Source of the DNA: Pochonia chlamydosporia 170
Lineage: Eukaryota > Ascomycota > Sordariomycetes > Hypocreales > Clavicipitaceae
DNA length: 64,000 nucleotides
NCBI RefSeq assembly: GCF_001653235.2
Contig: NC_035791.1
Span: 124,001 to 188,000, forward strand
Reading direction: 5' to 3'
The notes beneath the pieces were generated by a model, which worked only from the letters and a program-made list of their open reading frames with translations, was not told where the DNA came from and ran no database searches. The position numbers and the translations under genes were made by a program. How positions within the stretch are numbered: the stretch's first letter is position 1; every line of letters starts with the position of its first letter. Positions 35,541 to 44,994 of this stretch are shown here, one piece after another.

Positions 35541-35917
35541 CCAAGATATTCTAACGTGCGTTATCTTCTAAAGTTAATTAAGAATTTTTGCCAATATTGT
35601 ATTAGCAATATGGCATTTAGTTCGGCAGACCGTGCTCGCTCAATAACCGAGTTACAAAACAGATTTGTTAGGCGTATATAGCTTTGGCCCCCGCATTATA
35701 TCCGGCTAGCGCTGGCCCGTTTTAAACCCTACCAAGATATACTAACGCGCGTCGTCTTATAAAATTAACGAAGAATTTTTGCCAATATTATATTAGCAAT
35801 GCGGCATTTAGTTTAGCAGACCAGGCTCGCTTAATAACCGAGTTACAAAAACAGGTTTGTAAGCATATGTAGCTTTAGCCCCCGCTTTGTATCCATTTAA
35901 CGCCGACCTGTAAACCA
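35541..35917. repeat. Tandem direct repeat, two copies of about 187-190 bp
   Basis: Copy 1, 35541-35730, and copy 2, 35732-35917, both run from CCAAGATAT through GAATTTTTGCCAATATT and ATAACCGAGTTACAAAA to a CCCCCGC-containing end. Differences are mainly C/T and G/A transitions plus small indels, consistent with RIP acting on a duplicated segment. Confidence 0.7.
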
Positions 35918-36104
35918 GAAAAATATTAGTCTAGAAATTCTATTTAAGCGTAGTAAGTAACCTTATATGTTTCTATCTTGTACCTAATACCTGATAATTG
36001 TGGAAAATAGACTTATTTAAAAGTTGTATAAACGTATTATTAACTGAATTTCACAATTTATTATACTATTACGAGCAAGACTACCAGAACTATCTAAAGG
36101 AACA

Positions 36105-36599
36105 ATATTAAGCAAATACTGTATTATTGCTGGCTGCGCGGTAGCGCTCTTCTTAACCGCTACATCTACAAATGTCCTTTAAGAACGAAACATTCCACTC
36201 AGCATTGCTGTTAAGATCGCCCAGAACGCGGTCGCGGCCTGCGCTAAGCAACAATACAGCATAACAGCAGCTGTGGTTGACCGTGAGGGTGTTCTTCGCG
36301 CCCTACTTCGGGCTGATAATGCGGCTATTCACACACCAGAGTCGGCCCGTCAGAAGGCGTATACATCTGCAGCGTCCCGTACGGCAACTAGCGCTATAGT
36401 GAGAACCATCCAGCAAAATCCTGGCGCTGCCCAGCTTGCGGCAATTGACGACTTTCTTATTCTTGCTAGTGGTGTGCTAATTAGGGTCGGAAATAAGACG
36501 ATTGGCGCCGTCGGCGTTGGTGGTGCTCCCAGCGGAGATATCGATAAAGCTTGTGCAATAGCCGCCCTCCAGAAAGCAGCACCGAAGTTTAAGCGCTAA
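36105..36599 (+). pseudogene. GlcG/HbpS-like (DUF336) protein, start lost and one internal stop
   Basis: The open frame 36183-36599 encodes a nearly complete GlcG/HbpS-type domain (138 codons): SIAVKIAQNAVAACAKQQ, AAVVDREGVLRALLRADNAA, SARQKAYTSAASRTATS, then ILASGVLIRVGNKTIGAVGV and GGAPSGDIDKACAIAAL. This family is mostly bacterial and includes haem-binding and haem-degrading secreted proteins. There is no ATG in the domain. In the same frame just upstream lies a hydrophobic, signal-peptide-like stretch (SKYCIIAGCAVALFLTATS, from about 36111) followed by a TAA at 36180 and then the domain. An ATA codon at 36105 stands where a start would be expected. Both ATG-to-ATA and CAA-to-TAA are single transitions in the RIP context. 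It is probably an acquired gene now inactivated; an intron-based start cannot be fully excluded. Confidence 0.65.
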
Positions 36600-37439
36600 G
36601 ATAAATTACCTAGGGGCAGAAGAAAGGAGGATTAACGAGGAAATAGTATCAATTGTGTTAACGACAGAAGGTTTAATATTCCTTCCTTTTTTTAACCTTC
36701 TTTCTTTACAGCTTCCCCTTTAATGTCAGAAAAATCTCTCAAATTAGTCTATAAAAGGGGTTATTTTTCCCTTCTTTTCTTCAGCCAGTCGGACAGTTAG
36801 TTAGTTAAGTAGTTTAGTTCAATTCAATCAGTTATTTGCTTTACATTTGCTGCCCGCACGTATCCATTCCAAAACCCAGATCTACGGCAACTAGCATTAG
36901 ATTCTTAGCTCCGCACTAGCGGACAGAACATTCGTGCCAAGTCTATATCAGGCAGGAGCATCACGGAACGCGCGTACATAGCTACCAAGCGCTGCTGCCA
37001 CTATAGCCTAATAGATTCTAAGCAGCAATCCTTTAGTGCGAGGGAGAGATATCGCATCTTATAGGCTATATTCCAAAACGTTCTGTCGCTCCTACGCTCT
37101 ATGCCAGTAGAACTTTGCTGTATTAGGCTACTAGGGCCTCTCCCCTATTTGTGGTTAGTTCGCGGCCCAGTCTTTGTCGATTTTGTGTGGCACAATATCA
37201 ACAAGTTTACCACGAGCTTTAAGTTATTTAAAGCCAGGTGCGTCCTAGGACTAACAGCATGGGAACAGACCAAAGTAATAGACATTTTGTTTCTCTTTTG
37301 TCTGCAAGTTGCGGTTGGGAGTCATAATTACTCTGGACAGACAGTGCTTTAGTGGAGTAGATGGGAGCAACCTCGCCTTCTTAAACCACCTGAAGTCCGT
37401 TGGCTACGCCCAGCAATTACTCACACTACTACATACTTG
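36600..37439. other. Intergenic, no gene seen
   Basis: About 0.8 kb with pyrimidine-rich runs near 36660-36790. One short frame, 37101-37352, has no recognisable motif. Confidence 0.5.
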
Positions 37440-37770
37440 AAAGTCCGAAGCCCTCCGTCTTGGAGGCTTTGTAAAAATTGGCATAATACGGCTACCAAGT
37501 TGCCGCGGTAAAGAGTGATTGTTCACCATCTCATCGCTGTTGCAGCGGTGTCTTAATCTTTTGGAGAATGGACCCGATATTCGCAGGTTGACTATACGAG
37601 CCAGATGGCTGTGTGGTCGTGTTGCAGCTCGAAGTAATCCTTCCCCACGAACCTCATTTAGACCATGCTCGTCGGGTGCCCGCAGTATGACTTCGTGCAT
37701 GCTGTACAGACGGGTTGCCGCCAGGTGACGAAACGAAGACCGGGCGACACTGGCAACTTGGCCAGCCAAC
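37404..37770 (-). pseudogene. Possible F-box-type protein fragment
   Basis: A minus-strand frame of about 120 codons contains SSFRHLAATRLYSMHEVILR, VRGEGLLRAATRPHSHLARI and HRCNSDEMVNNHSLPRQL. It resembles the region after the F-box in fungal F-box/LRR-like proteins, where an RxLAATC-like helix is followed by RSL-type repeats. No ATG begins it, and it ends after about 350 nt. Its upstream end abuts the UstYa-type fragment on the other strand. Identity is tentative. Confidence 0.3.
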
Positions 37771-37983
37771 GCGTCATCCCCAACATACGACCAGGCAATC
37801 AACGGAATGTGGCATTACGCCCACTGCTTTGACTACTTGAGGCAGGGAATTCAGTGCTCGGGCGATACTTCACTTGAGTTTGTGCACGGCGAAACAGGAA
37901 GGGCGGTTGTCGATGGGCTGGCGTATCCTCATGTGTGCAAGAACTGGGATGCGCTGTGGACATATGCCAAATTGCATGGTTAG
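37729..37983 (+). pseudogene. UstYa/DUF3328-type C-terminal fragment
   Basis: A plus-strand frame, open from 37729 and with an ATG at 37807, ends at TAG 37981-37983. It contains the UstYa-family C-terminal hallmarks: the HxxHC motif and its context in MWHYAHCFDYLRQGIQCSGD, then HVCKNWDALWTYAKLHG at the end. UstYa proteins oxidise or cyclise peptide and other natural products in fungi and carry two HxxHC motifs. The first motif and the N-terminal membrane segment were not found upstream, so this looks truncated. It lies about 400 bp upstream of another protein with HxxHC motifs on the same strand. Confidence 0.65.
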
Positions 37984-38397
37984 AGCAACGGTGATGGTGG
38001 TATTTTATAGGAAGGCTAGAACTGTATCTCACTGAATTTGTGTCGACTTCTTTTACAGTACAATGTCATCTAGACCACCAGGCTGCGAGAGCTGGGCTGT
38101 TTCATAGACAGTGAAACTGTGGATCAAAAGAACAAATTCGAACAAGTTCATTTCCTTCAATTACTTGGACAATTGAAATTGCCGAAAGAGAAGAAACTGC
38201 TCTATTTACAGTACAACCCCATGCATGTCCGTCGCGGCGTCAAGCAACAGCGTGCCGCTCGGCGTGCCGCCCAAATAAGCACCGCATTTCTTTCCCTGGT
38301 TGCTCATTAATTTCTCCAATGAATTCAAAATGCGACCAGAAATTTTAAACTCAACGTTAATCAATCATACGCGCTTCACAGAAGAACATCTTCGAAA

Positions 38398-39126
38398 ATG
38401 AGCTTGCCAAAGTCTACCTCGGGCAGCCGCTACACGTCCATGTCAGAGGACGATGACTTCCAAGACAAGCCGTTCCTTGCATCAGAAAAGTATCATGTCG
38501 AAAGCGAACCTATCTGCCAAAGGAGAAGATCACACTCCTTTACCACAACGCACCTCCTCGTTTTCATCTTGACCTCTGCCATTATTGGCCTAACCATCGG
38601 CCTAACGCCCTACCTCATCAACACCATAACACCTAGCGTCTCTGAGCCCGGGCGTGTCAAAACCATGGTCAAGCCTTGCGGCACCACGTCAGCCGAAGCC
38701 CGCAAACGCGGATGCTACTTTGACCCCATCTCCTTCTGCTGGCTGCCCACGGCATGCTACGACAAAGAGCTGACCAAAGACTTCGACGTCGGCTTGGAGT
38801 GGTACCTGGACGCTAACCGCACGCAGCCCGTTAGCCACGAGCAGATCATGACGGGAGAATACACGGGCTTGTCCGTCAACTGGGAGTACCATATTTCGCA
38901 CTGCACGGCCATGTGGAAGAAGATGCACCGCGCGATTATGAGCGGCTTGGGCAACGCGGCGATTGATTCGTATATTGGGGTGTATGCGCACACGGCGCAC
39001 TGCGAGACGATGCTTTTGAAGGGTAGGCATATTGCGGCCGATGTTATCAACACACGAATCAAAGTCAAGTTTCCTGATTGCGGAATGGACTATACTTCAT
39101 GGCGGAGGGAGCAGTTGCACGGTTAA
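38398..39126 (+). CDS. Type II membrane protein with two HxxHC motifs (UstYa-like)
   Basis: Single exon, 242 aa, ATG 38398. A hydrophilic N-terminus is followed by one membrane segment (about 51-73, THLLVFILTSAIIGLTIGLT) and a luminal/extracellular domain rich in Cys (94, 106, 114, 120). Two HxxHC motifs are present: HISHC at 165-169 (NWEYHISHCTAMWKKMHRAI) and HTAHC at 198-202. The two-motif layout after a single N-terminal membrane helix is that of UstYa-family (DUF3328) oxidases, but the surrounding sequence differs from canonical members, so it may be a divergent branch or a separate family. It is convergent with the ABC transporter gene, whose stop is 105 nt away. Confidence 0.7.
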   Translation: MSLPKSTSGSRYTSMSEDDDFQDKPFLASEKYHVESEPICQRRRSHSFTTTHLLVFILTSAIIGLTIGLTPYLINTITPSVSEPGRVKTMVKPCGTTSAEARKRGCYFDPISFCWLPTACYDKELTKDFDVGLEWYLDANRTQPVSHEQIMTGEYTGLSVNWEYHISHCTAMWKKMHRAIMSGLGNAAIDSYIGVYAHTAHCETMLLKGRHIAADVINTRIKVKFPDCGMDYTSWRREQLHG

Positions 39127-39230
39127 GCTAGTGCGGGGGTTTTTGGTTAGGCAGTTCAGTATAAATAATAGAATATGTTTATGAAAACGGAAGCTACGTT
39201 TATGTTGCGAGCAATGGATGGAATGAAAAA

Positions 39231-42200
39231 TCACCCTGATGTAGTCTTCTCTGTTGCCGGTGCTGTACCCTGATGATTGCTTGCGGCGTATAGCTCGGCA
39301 AACTGGCTAGGCCGCCCAAGCAACTTGGCCGGTTCGTCATATTCTATGAGGGAGCCCTCTGCGATGACAGCCACTCTGTCAAAGGAGTGAATATGGCTCA
39401 GACGATGCATAATGGAAAGGACTGTGCACCCCTTGAAGTCGGTGTTGATAATGTCGTGTGCAATCTTCTCAGTGCTCGCGTCGACGCTGCTAACTGTTAG
39501 AATCTTGTAGCAAAATGTCCGACTTTTCACTACTTACTTGCTCATGGCTTCATCCAAGAATAAAACTTTGCTCTTGCGAATAAGAGCACGAGCTAGGCAG
39601 AAGAGCTGCTTTTGTCCTACTGACCATACTTTGTCGTCCATGGCTACCTCTAGTCCACCCTTTTCTTGAACCACAGACCACAACTCAACACGTTCGAGTG
39701 CTCTGACAATAGCTTCGTCGGAAGCAGCGAAAAATGGATCCAGGTTAAGGCGTATGGTGCCAGGAAACAGGAATGCATTTTGGGGCACAATGTTGATTCG
39801 CTGACGAAGCTGAGTTGGGTTGACGGCGGAAACATCTACTCCGTCAATGGTGATTGCCCCGTCTGGTTTGGTATCAATCATCTGAAGTATACTCAGAATG
39901 ATAGAGCTCTTTCCGCTGCCTGTGCGCCCGCAAATAGCAATGTGCTGGCCTGGTTTGACCGTCAGCGAGATACTGTTAAGGGCAGGCTCCGCGTCGGCGC
40001 TGAAGGGGACTGTCTGTTAGCAAGTCATCTAAGAATCCGCAGCGACTAATGGCTTACCTGTAAGAAGCTGTTAGGTTCTCTATCTCCAATTGGCCAGCTT
40101 CAGGCCAATGGGATGAAATATCCACGACATTTGTCTGGGCCACTTCCGACTCGGTGTCTGCAATATACCTCTTCACTCTTGCCGCGGCGCCAATGCTCGT
40201 TTCAAGCCGGGTCCACGATTTAATCAGTCGAACTAGGACCTCACTCAAACTAATAACCATGACTAAGCCAACACCAACACTTCCGGCAGAGAATTGATCG
40301 GCCAGGGTGATGGTGATTGTGACGAGGGCCACAGCCAACACAGCAGTCAAAAGCTCCAAGACGAACCCAAGACAGTACTGAATGCAGCTGAGCATGTATT
40401 CGGGCCTTTGGGAGGCATCAATGAGACGCTGGCACCGCTCTTGGTACTGGCGCTCCCAACCAAAGGCGCGAATAGTGACCAGTCCCTCTGATACGGCAGT
40501 GAAGGACGTATACAACGGCGCTTTGGCTTCGATGCTGAGATGTCTAAGCTGGCGGGATGTTTGCAGGTAAAACCTCTGCAGAAAGAACAGCAAAGTGCCC
40601 ATGAAGGGGATGACGATGCCGAGATATTTAGAAAAGATAGCAATAATGATAACTTTGGCAGCGCAAGTAAATGCGGCTAGTATTTGGATTAGCATTTTCC
40701 AGCATATATTTTAATTGTGAAGCTTACTGGAAGAGTAATTGATCATTGTAGACGGCAGTTCCATGTCTATCAGCTCCATGTCCTGGCTGAATCTGTGGAA
40801 ACAAATAAGTAGCCGCTCGCCGATAAACTGACAGAGTGATGACTTACCGATTCAAGATTTCTCCGCTGTCAGTAGTAGAGAAGAACCGCAAGGGTGCTCT
40901 GCAAAACATGCATTATTAGCAACGTAAATGGCCGCGTGACTGGAACACATACCGCATCGTAGTCTCCAGTAAATCATCATGGAGCTTAATAGCCGATTTG
41001 GAGATGATGGGGATGAGAGCCGTCCTGGCCCATTGTCAGCATTGCAGTCTATAGCTGTCGTTGATTTTAGCCGTCAACTTACCAAGCAGCCAGGCAAGCG
41101 CCTACTGTTGCAAGTACACCAAGCGCAGCGTAGACGCCTAAATACATGCCAATTTTTTCATTTGCTTGCTTCTCATTGGCCTCAGACCACCATTTAATCC
41201 AGATTGCTAGCACAATGGTTAGTTATATGCTGCAAGTCGGAATATTGCAATGACTAACAAGAAAACTCGGTAGTGACTGTCCAAATCAGCATGACAAAGA
41301 TGTTGACGCCGGTAATCAAGTAACCAGCGCTGGCAAAATAGTACTTGTAGACAGAGGCATCTCCATTCTTGCGCCGCAAGTCTTCAAGCTCCTTGCTGGA
41401 GTCTTCAGGAGTGTCTTCAAGCTCGCCTGATATGTCTACTGGAGGCGAGGCAATAGCTTCATCTTTGGACTCCGGTGTTCCTCGAGCCACAGAATTTGAT
41501 GGATTGTTATCACCGGGCAGTTTGGGAGAGCCAATGTATCCACCGCTCTTTGAAAGCTCAAGATATGATCCAAACTCTAATACTTGACCGTCTTGGACCA
41601 CGGCAATATTGTCGGCAAGGGAAATGAAAGCCACTTTGTCATTTGTTAGAGACTCAGAACAGGAAATAAGCACAAATTTAAAAGGCTCACGGTCATTGGA
41701 AACCAAAATAACGGTTTGTGTATCCTGCCGTAAAAGGCCGTTGGCCCCAAGAAGCCGCTCTCTAACGGCTGAAGAAGTGTTCGCATCCAGGCTGCTGAAT
41801 ATATCGTCAAGAAGGATCGTTTTGTGCCGGGAATAAACGGCTCGAGCCAAGGCCTAGTTATCCCCGTATATATTAGCGCCTTACAGCGACCGATGCGTTG
41901 CTCGACACATCTACTTACAATACGATGCTTTTGGCCGCCGCTAAGATTCAAGCCGCCGCTACCAATCTTGATCTTGTCTTTCTTCTCAGCTCTGGCAAGG
42001 TCAACATCGAGCCCACAGGCCCATACTACCTTGTTGTACCACTTTGGATCATATTCAGAGACGCCGAGGATGCTCTCCCGGATCGTGCCGTTTTCAAGCC
42101 AAGGATTCTGGGCGCAATAGGCAACAGTACCGCTGATTGGGCGACTCTGAGACCCTGTCGATGCGGCCATTTCACCAAGTAGGGCAGTCAACAACGCCGA

Positions 42201-44496
42201 CTTGCCGCTGGCTGTTGGGCCGGCAATGACGTTGATGCTGCCGCTCAAGACGGGCACATGAGTATTCGTGAGGACATTTGTACCTTTATCTTTCCACGCA
42301 AAGGTCTCACCATCAAGATAGTCTTCAAGCTTTATTGTATTGTTATTTTCACGAAAACCGCCAACTCCCTCTTCGCGGTCATCGATGATTGGGTTCTCGG
42401 CCTGAGCAGAATCAGAGTTGACCGACGGCTTCTTTGCCTGTGCAGCTGTGTCTGCGTAGTTACAATACTCTTGAATGCGCCCAAAACATCCCGTTGTTTG
42501 CAAAAAGTTTGGCAGGGTCTGGATAAAAACGATGACGGGGTTGACGAGCAGGCCGATGAGTGCGACAGCGGTGAACGCCTGGGCAGTGAGAAGAGTGCTG
42601 TCTTTCCAATAGAGAGATATTATCACATAGACAGCAAATGTGACGACTGGAGCAAGGTTGATTGGTGTTAATGCTGTAAACACGGTGATTAGTTACTGGC
42701 CTTGATGAAAGACATGCACCGACGAGGTCCTACACAGCAAGATGGTGGCAACAATGATTTTGCGGAATCCTTCCGATGTTTTAATCTCATCAAGGCGAAT
42801 CGCAGAGATTACTTTGGACAGCACGGTTGGAAGGCCGAGAAGCTTGACGCTCTTCATGTCTCTGAGGACAGCGGTTGTAACGCGAAGCCGTTCTTGGACT
42901 TTTTCGACCCATTGTCGCTGCGACGTGCTTGCAGATGCAGAGATTTTGGATGTAATGGCAACAAAGACTACAGGCGAATTATGACTATTAGCTGTCACGG
43001 TCAAGAATTGCGGGGCTCAGAGAGGTTCATACTCAGAATCAGCACAATGGGAGCAAGGCACGCGAGAGATAACTGGCGCTCGAGAAGCCAAGCAGCCACG
43101 GCAACATCTAATAGCGAACCCCAGAGCTCATTAAACATTTGCATTCCGCTGACAATACGTTCAACGTCGGTGCCCATGAGCGTCACGCCGGTGATGTCTC
43201 CCATGTCGACAGGTCGGGTGTTGACGTTGCGTTGAAACACGAGGGCAATGAGGCTACCTCGAATTCTCAAAGAGAAGCGTAGATTCTGGTAGCTGTAAAC
43301 AGAATTGGACACCTAAGTATTTCATAAGGTCAGTTACAAACGTATTTTACCGAGACAATGTGCAATTATAGCCAACTTACGGCGATGCCTAGATATACAA
43401 GAACCCAGGCGCCAATAAGACCACGTCCATAGTCAGCATCACGCTCACTGGCTCCGACATAAGATAGTGTTGTATTCACCAAAAATGGCTGCGAAAAGGT
43501 AAATACGGTGACGCAGAGGCGAGGTATGACTGTAGAAACGAGCGACGGCCAAAAAGTGCGGATACAGACACGCAGTATGGCATATCTGCCCTTTTTATCA
43601 CCTTTTCCCTTCTTGTTAGCGAGAAAAAAAAAGTTGCAATTTACCAGAATTTTTACCAACTTTTATTCCAGTTCGACGAGAGTTGGTCTTGCAGAGCATG
43701 ACTATGCAGCTTAGGGTCAAGCCCAGGGAGATCATTGACGGATATGACTTTGGAGTAGCCAACCCAAAATGTAGTCGCCAGCCACGAAAAGGTGATTCTG
43801 TTCCAGAAGCCACTGTAGAGCTCGGGGGTTTCCCCTTGCGTCTGCGCGACATTAGCATCCAGCGGCTTGCTGTCGAGCGACTCCAAGAAGAGCGCTGAGA
43901 GCAGCAAGGCCAAGGATGCTATCAAAGACGCCGACGCGGAGCTGCTTCCTGTGATTAGCCAGAATGTTCGCGCGCGAGCAATGCCCAATAAAACAGCAGC
44001 AGAGAGGTAGAGAGCCAGAAGCGTCGAAGGCCGAGCGGATTTGCGGTAGCTCGTAAAAGACAATACCGTCGCAGCAGCAGTCGCAACGGAGGCTAAGACA
44101 TTGCCGGCTAGCGACACGCTCGTCACGAGAGCCGTAGTCTGAACGCGGATTCCTAACACAGCGAGCTGGGTTGCCAACGCTGCGATTAAGGCAAGCTATT
44201 GGATAAGATGCCTGATTAGCAGATGAAGCCAACAAGAGCCCCGAGGAAGGCCAGACCAGACAGATGGACAGGACTCGGCTTACAAGTTTGACCCCGACAA
44301 AGACATCGAGCTTTCGCTGAACCTCAGCTTGCTTCTGCAACAGAATAGCAATCTGCACCAATGCAGGCACAATAAATAAGGCTGCTGGGACGCAGACAAA
44401 GACAACGTCCTCAAACGCGAGGGTAAAGTCAAACTGGCGGCACGCGGGATCGACTCGGGGCCCGAGCGAGGAGTCGACTCCCGCGACGCAAGACAT
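39231..44496 (-). CDS. ABC transporter, ABCC (MRP)-type multidrug exporter, multi-exon
   Basis: Full-size ABC exporter with layout TMD0-TMD1-NBD1-TMD2-NBD2. The start is ATG 44496 and the stop TGA 39231-39233. Several short introns interrupt it (for example near 43630, 43320, 42690, 41870 and 39530), so exon limits are approximate. NBD1: Walker A GPTASGKS, signature LSGGQKHRI, Walker B TILLDDIFSSLD. NBD2: Walker A GRTGSGKSS, signature WSVGQKQLFCLARAL, Walker B KVLFLDEAMS. NBD1 has Asp in place of the catalytic Glu while NBD2 keeps Glu, the asymmetry usual in ABCC proteins. TMD2 includes a FLQRFYLQTSRQLRHLSIEA coupling segment. The substrate is unknown. Downstream of the Zn2Cys6 gene on the same strand, which suggests regulated efflux of a toxin or metabolite. 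Confidence 0.9.
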
Positions 44497-44994
44497 CAAT
44501 TCTTTTTGTAATTTAATTATTTCTTAATTTTTGGCCCGTGTAAGCAATGCAACGAGTGAGATTCGGATCTGCCGTGGGAGAGACCAGGACGGGCCTTGTT
44601 AGAGAAAGTTAGTTTGGAGAGAACAAGGCTGACTGAGCTAACATTAAATTAATAAAATGCAAGAGAGGGAGATGTTTTGCCCGTTGGAACCTGACCCTTT
44701 TGTCGCACGTCACCTGCTGCCACCTTCAGCGACACGCCCGCCCGTCGCAGCCTGGTCCTGATGCTGTCAGTCTGTTCTGCATGCATGCATTGCTGCTAAC
44801 GCATTTGCTGTTACTTAATTATATTAATTCTATTACTGGCGCGCTTTTTGAGAGAAATCGCGATATGTTCTTCGTTTTATTTCTATTTTTTTTTCTGCAG
44901 CTGTTTTTGGAGAGAAATGCTAATACAACTAAGGCTAATTAAACAACAGCTACATTTATTTTAAAGCGGCATTATATCAATTGATGATCTCCCC
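44497..44994. promoter_or_regulatory. ABC transporter promoter region
   Basis: About 0.5 kb between the transcription-factor 3' end and the ABC transporter start, both minus strand. AT-rich with T-runs. No gene was seen and no specific binding site is claimed. Confidence 0.5.

Larger units (their letters stand above)
33538..36104. repeat. AT-rich, RIP-like non-coding region
   Basis: Composition drops sharply in GC just downstream of gt4c. TpA-rich sequence, poly-A/T runs and frequent stops in all frames fit mutated repeats. It contains an inverted repeat (34631-34793) and a direct repeat (35541-35917). A short frame at 34896-35099 has no recognisable motif. No intact gene was seen. Confidence 0.6.
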
